Shown piece after piece: positions 55,259 to 63,768 of a DNA stretch of 64,000 bases. Both the position numbers and the translations under genes were made by a program. A model generated the notes under the pieces. It made no database searches, had not been told where the DNA came from, and worked only from the letters and a program-made list of their open reading frames with translations. Each line of letters starts with the position of its first letter. The first letter of the stretch is position 1. Source of the DNA: Oceanospirillaceae bacterium (lineage in GTDB: Bacteria; Pseudomonadota; Gammaproteobacteria; Pseudomonadales; Litoribrevibacteraceae); assembly GCA_015665455.1 (NCBI GenBank), contig JADFAD010000001.1, positions 824,791 to 888,790 on the forward strand. Reading direction: 5' to 3'.

Positions 55259-55828
55259 TTATGTAAACGAATGGATTTTTTTAAGAATGTCTGTGCGTTT
55301 CGAGCAGTTCAAACCGTCTGAAATATCTTGGGCTTGGTAATGAAACGATGCTTCTTTCAGTAATTGTTCCGGTGCATAAATTAGAATATCGAGCGCCAGA
55401 ATTGGCGAGGTGTTGATGGCGTGTTCCAATACCTGATTAGCAAGTTTGCGTTTTAAGCCATGCAGCACATCAGCGGCTTTTTGGTTTTCCATGTGTGTGG
55501 CCGTTTCTGCAATGTAAGCCGCACTTAAGCCTGAAGCTACGCCAACCACTTGTTTGGTATTTAGGTTGCTGGTGATCTTGGCAGCAATGTTAGGTTCAAT
55601 GTATTTAGGAATCATTGAATGAAGAATGAAATTTGGAACGTATTTCATCATAACCGCAAGCGATTCAAACAGCCTTGTATACCCGTTTTCTTCCTTTTCC
55701 AATGCTTTAGCGATTATTAAGTTCAGAGCGTGAATGTCTTCTAAAGGTAAGTCTTGTAATTGATTTGGCAGTGACTCCCCAGTGATTTCTTTGAATTGCT
55801 CATGCGATGTATTTTTTGGTTGAGTCAT
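55259..55828 (-). CDS. uncharacterised helical protein, first gene of the esterase-SDR operon
   Basis: A 189-residue, helix-rich soluble protein that I do not recognise with certainty. It has repeating units of the type ...PNIAAKITSNLNTKQVVGVASGL and AADVLHGLKRKLANQVLEHA, reminiscent of the superhelical repeats of MgtE N-domains or FliG-like folds, but without their signature. No membrane helix. It has a good ribosome-binding site (GGAG, seven bases before ATG 55828). The tight operon with esterase and SDR implies a role in the same process, maybe structural or regulatory. Confidence 0.7.
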   Translation of the reverse strand: MTQPKNTSHEQFKEITGESLPNQLQDLPLEDIHALNLIIAKALEKEENGYTRLFESLAVMMKYVPNFILHSMIPKYIEPNIAAKITSNLNTKQVVGVASGLSAAYIAETATHMENQKAADVLHGLKRKLANQVLEHAINTSPILALDILIYAPEQLLKEASFHYQAQDISDGLNCSKRTDILKKIHSFT

Positions 55829-55924
55829 TACTTTTCTCCAAATTTGAGATGCCTTCTATGGGCATTTGATTCAGTCGTGTGGATATTTAGTTTTAGATAA
55901 CTTGCCAAACGTAGGTTTACTATA

Positions 55925-55972
55925 ATACATTGTTTAATGAATCATCAATTGATGGCGCATAAGATACTGTTA
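55925..55972. promoter_or_regulatory. shared palindromic operator, left copy
   Basis: Core CATCAATTGATG (55943-55954) is a perfect 12-bp palindrome. Together with flanks on both sides (ATACATT... and ...GGCGCATAAGATACTG) it matches the region 60035-60082 read on the other strand, with about three quarters of flank bases the same. A second, degraded copy (TCAATGGATGGCGTAAAT, 55987-56004) starts 42 bases on, that is four helix turns. The region lies between the divergent esterase operon and the reductase gene. On the minus strand TTGATG and TATAGT (18-base gap) could be -35 and -10 for the leftward operon. Confidence 0.6.
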
Positions 55973-56195
55973 CTTTTATCAGTGTGTCAATGGATGGCGT
56001 AAATGAATAATTCAATGACGTCTGTTTAGTGCTTTTTTTGTTTCGCGGCTCTCGCGTACGCATTCATCTCTGTAAGGGAGGGGTACTTCGATACTAGGGT
56101 TACTCAGAGATTGGGTTACGCCGTTATTAGAGGTACGGCAAAGTCATTTTCAAGAGTTATTTTCAACGGTTAGAAAGCAAATAGAGTAGAGAAAC

Positions 56196-57330
56196 ATGTT
56201 AAAGAAATCACACACGAACCAATATCATCGCCTTGCTGTGTCAGACGTAAATGGATTAACCGATGACAGCGTTATGTTGACCTTCGATATCCCTGAGCAC
56301 TTGAAAACTGATTTTCAGTTTGTGCCAGGGCAGTACTTAACATTAAGACATCAAATTCAGGGGCGTTCAGTTTCTCGATGTTATTCAATTTGCAGCCCCG
56401 TGGGGGAAGAGAGTTTAAGCATAGCCATTCGAAAGGTGCACAAAGGGCAGTTTTCTAATTATGCCGTTGATGAGCTTTCGCATCGAGATCAATTAGAGGT
56501 TATGCCCCCAATGGGGCACTTCAAATTGGATGAAGGTTGGCTTGAAGAACGCCATCAACCGGCGTGCTATGTGGGGGTTGCGGGGGGGAGTGGTATTACC
56601 CCGATTATGTCCATGATTAAGTCATTACTTACTAAGACTGCTTCTGCTCAATTTGTGCTTTTTTATTCGAATCGTTCCGAACAAAGCATGATGTTCAGAG
56701 AAACGCTGGGTCGATTGGTTGATCAGTTTCGGCATCGATTTTATTTGGTGCCGTTCTTTACAGAAACTCAAGATGACTCTGAGTTAATTCATCACACTAT
56801 TGCTTGTGCATTGAAAGGTAAATTCGACACTGAACTTTCTTCGGAGTATTTATCATCTTTAACTTCAAGGCCTCCCAGATTTAAAAACCGCCACAGGCTG
56901 GTATCTTTGTGGCCCTCAGTCGATGACGGATCGCTTGAGAACTGTTTTAGACGTGAATGACGTGGATGGCGGGCGTGTTCATAGAGAGTTGTTTTTTGCG
57001 CCGGAATCAAGCCCTTTTGCGGCGAAACAGGAAGACGTCCAAATGGATAAAAACAGTACGGTAAAACTCATTCATAATGACGGAACTCTGACCTTTGACT
57101 GGGATTCAAAACATGAGGTCATACTGAATCAAGCGTTGGAATTGAAAGATGACCTGCCTTACGCCTGTCAGGTTGGGGTCTGTGGTACGTGTCGGGCTAA
57201 AGTCATCGAAGGCGAGGTGTCAATGATAGAGAATATGGCTCTGGATCAAAGTGAGATTGATCAAGGGTACGTTTTGACCTGCCAAGCACATCCTAAGTCC
57301 AAAAATGTTGTGCTGCGCTGTGACGATTGA
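56196..57330 (+). pseudogene. ferredoxin-NAD(P)H reductase with C-terminal 2Fe-2S domain, interrupted by a +1 frameshift
   Basis: The restored product (about 377 residues) would be a PaaE/Hmp-type oxidoreductase that passes electrons from NAD(P)H through FAD and a plant-type iron-sulfur centre to an oxygenase. Frame 1 (56196-56960): FAD-binding RCYSICS (61-67), nucleotide-binding GGSGITP (130-136). It leaves the family pattern at about 56865-56880. The other frame continues with GLPDLK and YLCGPQSMTDR, the usual CGP segment, and ends with the ferredoxin domain: CQVGVCGTC then LTCQ (C-x4-C-x2-C-x29-C). One surplus base near the GGCCTCCC run explains the shift. An internal ATG (56923) could express only the ferredoxin part. 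Mutation or sequencing error cannot be told apart here. Divergent from the esterase operon, behind the shared palindrome. Confidence 0.82.
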
Positions 57331-57412
57331 GTACTGATGCGTTACTAGAATGTAAAGTGCATTGCTCCGATGATTGGGCGATGTGCTTTGAATGAATTGG
57401 ATTATTTAAAAT

Positions 57413-57436
57413 AAAAAAACCTGTCTCTCGACAGGC
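57413..57436 (-). terminator. Rho-independent terminator of the monooxygenase operon
   Basis: On the minus strand GCCTGTC-GAGA-GACAGG is followed by a run of seven T (plus-strand A-run 57413-57419). It lies 37 bases after the monooxygenase stop. Just upstream on the plus strand (57354-57389) a longer, wobble-rich inverted repeat could end the reductase message but lacks a T-run. Confidence 0.85.
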
Positions 57437-57472
57437 AAAGGGTTGGTATTACAAGGTTTCAAACTCTAAATA

Positions 57473-59074
57473 CTAGGTTGACGTTTCCAGTCGCTTACCG
57501 CGCTTGTTCGTCTTTGACGTTGAGTCCATACTCGTGTGCGATTGAGTCTGCGTTATCGAGGTCTGTGAAGCGTTGGGCTTGTTGAGCGTTTCTTCGGCCT
57601 TACCAAACACATAATCCGAGGTTTTAACGCTTAACGTCTCAAGCCAAAACTTCCATGTGGATTTAGGCCAAATGGTTGTGATTTTACCGTCGGCTTGCTG
57701 ATACCAACTTTGGCAACCTGAAGACCAGACGGTCGTTTTCATGCGTTGTTGTATGCCATCATTGAAGCTGGCTTGCGCTTCTGGTTTAACGCTCATGAAA
57801 TCAGACTTTTTTTGTTCGATGGCGTTCATACAGCTAAGTATGTAATTGGCCTGTGCTTCAATCATGAAAATAATGGAGTTATGACCCAAGCCCGTATTGG
57901 GGCCAATTAACATCCAGAGGTTTGGGTAACCCGAAACAGAAGTACCGTAGTAAGCTTCTGCATGGTCTTTCCAGTCTTCTCTTAAGTCCCGACCTTGAAG
58001 CCCTTTGATTTCGAAATCACGCATGTAAATTCTAGGATCAACGACAAACCCTGTTCCCAGTATGATGGAATCAGTGGGGTGCTCAGTTCCGTCCGATGTG
58101 ATGATGCTGTTTTCTTTTACTTCTTGAATACCCGCCGTTACTAGATTTACATTGGCGCGGTTGAACATCGGGTAATATTTATTTGAAATTAGCACGCGTT
58201 TACAGCCAATGGTGTAATCAGGCGTGAGGGCTTTTGCGGTTTCTTTACTTTTAACTTGATAACGAATGAATCCCTTAGCAAAAACGCTGAGCGATTTTGC
58301 CAGCGAAGGGTTAAATATGGGCCATACTCTGGCTTCGTTTGTCCAGTACAGGCGGTATCTGTGTAGCTTTCGCCAACCAGGGATTAGACTGAACGCTTTT
58401 TTCTCGATGGCAAAGTATTTGCGCTCATCCCTTGGGATAACCCATGCTGGTGTTCGTTGGAACACTTGCAGTTTATTGACCGTTGGAGCGATTTCAGGGC
58501 AGTACTGAATGGCGCTGCCCCCGGTGCCGATGGAGGCAACATTTTTACCTTTCAAATCGTATTCATGATCCCATTGAGCGGAATGAAATACCTTGCCTTT
58601 GAAGTTTTCCAATCCCTTGATATTGGGCACTTGAGGTACATGAAGCGGCCCTGAGGCCAAAATAAAGTGTTTGCAGTGATACTCATCGCCAGAAAGGGTT
58701 TTAATGACCCAGATCCCCGTCGATTCGTTAAATACGGAAGCGTTTACCTCTTGGTTGAATTCGCAGAATTTGCGAATACCGTATTGAGCGGTCGTACTTA
58801 ACAGGTACTTTTGTATTTCATTCCATGGCGCGTAGCGTTTGGACCAATTGCTATTGGGTGAAAATGAATAAGAATACATGTGGGATTGCACATCACATGC
58901 ACACCCTGGGTATGAATTGTCTCGCCAAGTTCCGCCTATATCGTGACTCTTTTCAAGTATTAAGAAGTTATCAATGCCTTTCTCTCGGAGTTTGATGGCC
59001 ATACACAGCCCACCAAAGCCCGCACCAGCAATAATGACGTCCTTGTATATCGGTTTGGATGTCTTGTTTGTCAT
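57473..59074 (-). CDS. flavin-containing Baeyer-Villiger-type monooxygenase
   Basis: About 533 residues from ATG 59074 (AGGAAG four bases upstream); a frame to 59131 adds 19 residues before the family start. FAD motif GAGFGG (16-21), the fingerprint FKGKVFHSAQW (158-168, matching FxGxxxHxxxW of Baeyer-Villiger enzymes), and the NADP motif GTGGSA (183-188) are all present, together with GGTW at 47-50 and the DVQSH segment. It should insert oxygen beside a carbonyl, turning a ketone to an ester. The C-terminal 35 residues are Ser/Thr/Lys-rich and polar, longer than usual. Second gene after the PF10118 gene. Confidence 0.92.
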   Translation of the reverse strand: MTNKTSKPIYKDVIIAGAGFGGLCMAIKLREKGIDNFLILEKSHDIGGTWRDNSYPGCACDVQSHMYSYSFSPNSNWSKRYAPWNEIQKYLLSTTAQYGIRKFCEFNQEVNASVFNESTGIWVIKTLSGDEYHCKHFILASGPLHVPQVPNIKGLENFKGKVFHSAQWDHEYDLKGKNVASIGTGGSAIQYCPEIAPTVNKLQVFQRTPAWVIPRDERKYFAIEKKAFSLIPGWRKLHRYRLYWTNEARVWPIFNPSLAKSLSVFAKGFIRYQVKSKETAKALTPDYTIGCKRVLISNKYYPMFNRANVNLVTAGIQEVKENSIITSDGTEHPTDSIILGTGFVVDPRIYMRDFEIKGLQGRDLREDWKDHAEAYYGTSVSGYPNLWMLIGPNTGLGHNSIIFMIEAQANYILSCMNAIEQKKSDFMSVKPEAQASFNDGIQQRMKTTVWSSGCQSWYQQADGKITTIWPKSTWKFWLETLSVKTSDYVFGKAEETLNKPNASQTSITQTQSHTSMDSTSKTNKRGKRLETST

Positions 59075-59101
59075 AGGGCTTCCTATTGATTGTTTATGGT
59101 T

Positions 59102-59125
59102 TGCCAGTTCGAAAATGAACTGGCA
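59102..59125. other. perfect hairpin between the PF10118 and monooxygenase genes
   Basis: TGCCAGTTC-GAAAAT-GAACTGGCA is a 9-bp perfect stem with a six-base loop, in the 65 bases between the two genes. No T-run follows on the minus strand. It is likely an RNA structure inside the operon (partial attenuation, processing or protection of the upstream message). Confidence 0.6.
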
Positions 59126-59139
59126 TATCACTTGAGCTT

Positions 59140-60003
59140 TTAGGCCGAGGCTTGTTGGTATTCAGCCGTTACATCTTCTGCAAATTGATCAATGTTTTCG
59201 AGTAAGTCCCGGTTATCTTGTTGCCAAGGGTGAAAGCCAATACGAAAGTAATCCAACATCTCGATTGAAATCTTTCTTAATGCTCCCGGCTTACCCCATA
59301 AGTAATTGGTGCACTTTACCCACGCTTTAACGTTAAAAAGTTCGCCTGATTTTCTAACCAAACCGAGATGGAAGGGTACAACCAGTGACCAGAACACAAG
59401 GTGGACAAGAACATTGGTGCCGACTCTTGCGATATAACGATACGGAGTGGCTGGCATGACTTCATTCCACACATCATAAGCCACGCCTTTATGCTCGATC
59501 TCTTCCATGGCGTGCCAGTACCAAACGTTCTTAAACCCTTTTTCAGCGCCTTCCATTATTTGAGGGTCTTTTAACAGCACATGGCCAAGGCTGGCGGTGA
59601 CGTGTTCCAACGAAATGGTGACGGCTAGCTGAATATGGTTAGGAAGGATTTTCTGAGCAAACTTGAGCAGTTTCTCTACGCCGTTCATGTATTTGTCTAC
59701 GGGGAAACCAGCATCAATTAATGCTTCGTTGTACACCAAGTGTTCACGTGTATGGAGTGCTTCTTGAGCAATAAAGGATTGAATATCTTTCTTTAATCTT
59801 GGGTCGGTAATTTTATCGCGGTAGTTATGAACACTGTCGATGAAGAATTTTTCGCCCGCAGGAAAGAAAATGGAGAGTGCATTCATGAATTGTGTAAACG
59901 GTACTCCGGCTGGATTCCAGTTATCTGCGTCGTTTTTCGACAGTTTGAATTTTAGGTTTCGACGTAGTGGCGCCACTTTGTTTTTGAATTCAACCGTTTT
60001 CAT
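59140..60003 (-). CDS. PF10118 'metal-dependent hydrolase' with diiron-like ExxH motifs
   Basis: About 287 residues from ATG 60003 (AGAGGTAAAG upstream); a frame to 60027 adds eight residues without family support. The helical, ferritin-like sequence carries EALH (81-84) with EH (87-88), LEH (132-134), His141, WYWHAMEEIEH (161-171; E168-x2-H171) in the spacing of a two-iron carboxylate centre. The family name says hydrolase but it is only a prediction; the motifs and the adjacent reductase gene make a diiron oxygenase or desaturase-like role attractive. One hydrophobic stretch (about 187-208) may be membrane-associated. First gene of the operon with the monooxygenase; the shared palindrome lies 50-61 bases before it. 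Confidence 0.85.
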   Translation of the reverse strand: MKTVEFKNKVAPLRRNLKFKLSKNDADNWNPAGVPFTQFMNALSIFFPAGEKFFIDSVHNYRDKITDPRLKKDIQSFIAQEALHTREHLVYNEALIDAGFPVDKYMNGVEKLLKFAQKILPNHIQLAVTISLEHVTASLGHVLLKDPQIMEGAEKGFKNVWYWHAMEEIEHKGVAYDVWNEVMPATPYRYIARVGTNVLVHLVFWSLVVPFHLGLVRKSGELFNVKAWVKCTNYLWGKPGALRKISIEMLDYFRIGFHPWQQDNRDLLENIDQFAEDVTAEYQQASA

Positions 60004-60034
60004 AATCTTTACCTCTAATAAAACCAATTAACTG

Positions 60035-60082
60035 GTTCAGTAATTTATGTGCCATCAATTGATGTAACATTATTAAATGTAT
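60035..60082. promoter_or_regulatory. shared palindromic operator, right copy
   Basis: Core CATCAATTGATG at 60053-60064, identical to that at 55943. On the minus strand the flanks (GAATACATT..., ...GGCACATAAATTACTG) match the left copy. TAAATT/TAAGAT in the two copies would be the -10, with the palindrome between -10 and a poor -35, as in promoters held by TetR-type repressors or turned on by MerR-type activators. It precedes the PF10118 gene. The rest of the gap to the FadL gene (to 60456) holds an isolated TATAAT at 60335-60340 but nothing else clear. Confidence 0.6.
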
Positions 60083-60456
60083 TCAAAGAAAGGGGCTTTA
60101 TCAAGCGAAATGTTTTGAAAAACATGTGAATAAACGACAACTTTGTGTTTAGGCGGTGTATTTGAGGGGGTTATCAAGGGTGTTGCTGAGATTGTATGCG
60201 CTCGTTTGAAGGTGTGATCTGTTGTAATGTTTGAAAGGGTAAAGAAATCAGTTAGTTGTAAGCTCTAGTGATTCAAGTGGACATAAAATTGACGAAAAAT
60301 GACAGTTTGTGCTCGTATTTACATCTTTACACCGTATAATGCCGCCCGCACGTTCAGCGAAGTCACTAAAAATAATTCTAATCTCTTGAAACGTTCTATC
60401 TAAACGTTTCTCGTCTGAGCATCACTCCACATTATAGAAGTAAGGCAGTTTGTGGT

Positions 60457-61782
60457 ATGAATCACAGAGAAAAAACGATTATTAAATTTGCCAGTGCGAT
60501 GACGTTGGCAGCCATTCCATCATTATCATTTTCAGCGGGTTATGCACTTAATGAACAAAGTGCCTCAGCCATGGGAACCGCAAACGCGGGTGCAGCAGCA
60601 AACCCAGAAAATGCCACTATTTTATTCTTTAACCCTGCAGGTATTAGCCAGTTAGAAAAACCTCAGGTCTCGGTGGGTGTCGCGTACATCGATGTTGATA
60701 CCGAGTTTAATGGGTCAGCGGTAGACACCATTGGCCAACCCGTGGAAGGCAGCGATGGCGGAGATTTTGTCGATGCTGCATTGGTGCCTAATCTTTATGC
60801 GTCCATGCCAATTGACGAGAGCTGGTCTGCAGGCATTGGAATCTTTGCGCCATTCGGTGTTGCAGGGGATTACGATTCGGATTTTGTTGGTCGCTATATG
60901 GCGGATGAAACTGAGCTTAAAGCCATCGCGATCCAGCCAACCGTGGCGTATAAGTTTAATGACGCTTGGTCAGTCGGACTAGGCATTGATTTCATTCATG
61001 CCGAAGGGACATTAACTAAATACCAAGATTACTCAGGGATTCATCCGTCTTTGCCAGAAGGCCACTTTGATGTTGAAGGTGACGATGAAGGCATCGGCTG
61101 GAATTTTGGTGTTTTATACCAACCAACAAACTGGACGACGGTTGGATTAAATTACCGCTCTAAAGTGGAAATTGATTTAGAAGGTGAGGCGTCACTTACT
61201 AACCACCCAGTAGCCGGTACACTGACAGAAAAAGCAAAAGTACCATTGACCCTTCCTGAGAGCGCAACGGTCAGCGTTAAACATTTACTTAATGATCAAT
61301 GGGCCGTATACGCTGGCGCTACTTGGACTCGCTGGTCTCAATTTGAAAATCTTGATGTGATCAGTGATCAATCAAACCGCACAATCTCATCCAGTGACAA
61401 ATACGGTCAAGATGGAATGATTGGTCATGTGCCAGAAAGATGGACCAACACATGGGCTATCTCCGTGGGTGCATCTTACTCAGTAACTCAGAACTTCATG
61501 CTTAAAGCGGGTTATGCGTTTGATGAATCGCCGATTCAAAAAGAGTACCGTACGGCGCGTGTTCCAGCAACGGATCGTAACTGGTTAACGGTTGGCGCTC
61601 AGTACAAGATGGAAGGCGACTGGGTAATAGATGGCGCGTTTGGGTATTTGATCATTGATGATATTGATGTGAACGAGCATGAGTATGAAGTTGATGGTAC
61701 TCAAATCGGTGCATCTAACCTGCAAGGCACGTATGAACTTAGTGCTTATGGGTTGGCTGTGCAGCTTACTAAGAGCTTTTAA
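60457..61782 (+). CDS. FadL/OmpP1-family outer-membrane channel for hydrophobic compounds
   Basis: A 441-residue porin. Signal peptide 1-26 (SLSFS-A), then the FadL plug start GYALNEQSASAMGTANAG and the conserved FFNPAGIS turn. Fourteen-stranded barrel repeats run to a terminal Phe (LTKSF). FadL proteins let long-chain fatty acids, alkanes or aromatic compounds diffuse to the periplasm, so it would bring in the substrate of the neighbouring oxygenase cluster; regulation by the same system is not shown. It has its own 429-base upstream region and a terminator after it. Which FadL paralogue it is cannot be told. Confidence 0.93.
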   Translation: MNHREKTIIKFASAMTLAAIPSLSFSAGYALNEQSASAMGTANAGAAANPENATILFFNPAGISQLEKPQVSVGVAYIDVDTEFNGSAVDTIGQPVEGSDGGDFVDAALVPNLYASMPIDESWSAGIGIFAPFGVAGDYDSDFVGRYMADETELKAIAIQPTVAYKFNDAWSVGLGIDFIHAEGTLTKYQDYSGIHPSLPEGHFDVEGDDEGIGWNFGVLYQPTNWTTVGLNYRSKVEIDLEGEASLTNHPVAGTLTEKAKVPLTLPESATVSVKHLLNDQWAVYAGATWTRWSQFENLDVISDQSNRTISSSDKYGQDGMIGHVPERWTNTWAISVGASYSVTQNFMLKAGYAFDESPIQKEYRTARVPATDRNWLTVGAQYKMEGDWVIDGAFGYLIIDDIDVNEHEYEVDGTQIGASNLQGTYELSAYGLAVQLTKSF

Positions 61783-61819
61783 TTAACTGAGTTCATACGT
61801 TAATTAACAGTTACTGATT

Positions 61820-61849
61820 TCGCCTCAGTTTTTTGAGGCGAAGTTTTTA
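61820..61849 (+). terminator. Rho-independent terminator after the FadL-family gene
   Basis: TTCGCCTCA and TGAGGCGAA form a 9-bp stem around GTTTTT(T), followed by GTTTTT. It isolates the FadL gene from the amidohydrolase gene. Confidence 0.88.
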
Positions 61850-61904
61850 GTGTTCTCCGACTATAATTGCTCAGAACCTATTCTTGCGTTTGGAGTAAAT
61901 TACC

Positions 61905-63653
61905 TTGCCTTTAAGTTTCAAAACTTCGCTACTCTCTTTGTTGGCCATGGTTACATTGTTAGGCTCAGGATTAAAGCAACAAGCCAATGCCACGGAAATA
62001 ACCACCGATTCAGTTAAAACACCCGACCCGTCTTACACCATCTACACCAATGGCAGCATTTACACCGTGAACCCTAAGCAACCTTGGGCGGAAGCCTTAG
62101 TGATAAAAGAAGGCGTTATTGAGTTTATTGGCAGCACAAAAGATGCAAAAGGCTACGTCACCCCTAACAGTGAAGTGATCAACCTGAATGGCAAAATGGT
62201 GATGCCGGGTTTTCATGATGTTCATATTCACCCGTTGGAATCCGGATCGGATAACACTCATTTCAGCCTGGACATCGAAGAGACAAACCCAGAAAACTAT
62301 ATTTCAGTCATTAAAAAAGCAGCTAGGCGTCACCCGAACGCTGAGTGGTTTATCGGTTATGGCCATGACATTCACACCCTGCTGGAAGCCAACCGTAACC
62401 CGCTGGCGATTTTAGATGATGCGGTATCTGATCGACCCGTCATTATCATGGAGCAGACTTCACACTCCATGTGGGTGAACTCTAAAGCCTTAGAGTTAGC
62501 GGGTATGAACATGAATACCCCGAACCCTGTGGGTGGCGTGATATTAAAAGACGAAGACAATCAGTTGATGGGCATTTTAATTGATAATGCCGGTAACATT
62601 GCAATGGAATTGGCGATGAAACCCACTCCTAAGAAAGACGAAAACGATTATTATGGATTAACGGACTTTGTATTGCCGGAGTTGGCCAAACACGGCATTA
62701 CCTCCATCGCCGATGCTCGAACCTACTGGAAGCGTGGTGAACACAAAACATGGCAGCGTTTAGCGCAAGAGGAAAAGCTAACGGCGCGAGTGGTGTTAGG
62801 ACTTTGGGCGTACCCAGAAGAAAACGATGTGGCTCAATTGGCTGAGCTAAAATCCCTCTATCAAAATAATCCAGACAGCTTACTTCGTATCAACCAAATT
62901 AAACTTTACAGCGATGGCATTGTGATAAACACAACCGCAGCCATGCATGACCCTTACGAATTCGACATGTTGGGTGTTTCAGATGAAGAAAGCTCGGGCA
63001 ATCGAGGCATCAACTATTTCACTCAATCTCGCTTAAGCCAATACATTGCGGAACTGGATGCCATCGGGTTTGATTTTCATATCCATGCCATTGGTGAAAG
63101 AGGCATTCACGAAGCCTTAAATGCCGTGGAAGAATCCGCCAGTGCTAATAGCCGACACCGATTAACCCATTTGGAAGTGGTGGACCCAGCTGATTACAAA
63201 CGGTTTGCTGAACTTAATGTCTCTGCTGATTGCCAAGTAGCGGGGGACTTTACAGACCCATCCCACTGGGGCGAAGTGGCAGATTTCATAGGCAAAGAAA
63301 AAGCGCAGGATTTAGTACCGATCAAAAGCCTTCAGCAGGCGGGGGCAAGAGTCACGCTTTCCAGTGATTGGAGCGTCAGCCCGTATAACCCGTTCATTGG
63401 TTTACAAAATGCAGTGACCCGAGCCCCGCAAAACCTGACGTTAGAACAAGCCATAGCGTCTTACACTATTAATGGGGCTTATGTGATGCGCCAAGAAAAT
63501 TTGGTCGGCACGCTGGAAGAAGGCAAAGAAGCCGATTTGGTTGTGCTCGATCAAAACCTGTTTGAGATAGACCCGTATGACATTAGCCAAACCCGTATTC
63601 TTCAAACACTGTTAGCGGGAGAGGAAGTGTATCGGGCGAAGGGGTTTAGGTAG
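61905..63653 (+). CDS. exported amidohydrolase-3 family enzyme (YtcJ-like)
   Basis: A 582-residue protein. Signal peptide about 1-29 (LLSLLAMVTLLGSG... ANA-T). The metal-binding HDVHIHP (about 104-110) and later His-containing segments (HIHAIGERG; THLEVV; SSDWSVSPYNP) match amidohydrolase-3, a group acting on amides or imines of unknown nature. The C-terminal VGTLEEGKEADLVVLD is the typical family end. Start is TTG 61905, about nine bases after GGAG. No obvious partner genes. Periplasmic location is unusual for the YtcJ group but signals of this sort are common in marine homologues. Confidence 0.85.
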   Translation: MPLSFKTSLLSLLAMVTLLGSGLKQQANATEITTDSVKTPDPSYTIYTNGSIYTVNPKQPWAEALVIKEGVIEFIGSTKDAKGYVTPNSEVINLNGKMVMPGFHDVHIHPLESGSDNTHFSLDIEETNPENYISVIKKAARRHPNAEWFIGYGHDIHTLLEANRNPLAILDDAVSDRPVIIMEQTSHSMWVNSKALELAGMNMNTPNPVGGVILKDEDNQLMGILIDNAGNIAMELAMKPTPKKDENDYYGLTDFVLPELAKHGITSIADARTYWKRGEHKTWQRLAQEEKLTARVVLGLWAYPEENDVAQLAELKSLYQNNPDSLLRINQIKLYSDGIVINTTAAMHDPYEFDMLGVSDEESSGNRGINYFTQSRLSQYIAELDAIGFDFHIHAIGERGIHEALNAVEESASANSRHRLTHLEVVDPADYKRFAELNVSADCQVAGDFTDPSHWGEVADFIGKEKAQDLVPIKSLQQAGARVTLSSDWSVSPYNPFIGLQNAVTRAPQNLTLEQAIASYTINGAYVMRQENLVGTLEEGKEADLVVLDQNLFEIDPYDISQTRILQTLLAGEEVYRAKGFR

Positions 63654-63681
63654 GTTTTGGTCGGTTGTACAAAATATTGGA

Positions 63682-63714
63682 CAGCCATGATAAGAACTTT
63701 GGCTGATGGTTTTT
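63682..63714 (+). terminator. possible weak terminator after the amidohydrolase gene
   Basis: CAGCCA...TGGCTG (stem 6 bp, loop 12) followed by ATGGTTTTTG. The loop is long, so the call is weak. It lies between the amidohydrolase and the transposase gene. Confidence 0.35.
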
Positions 63715-63768
63715 GAGGCTGGCTAAATATACAGTTGTTGGAGTTCAGATAACTAAAAAGTCTATCTC

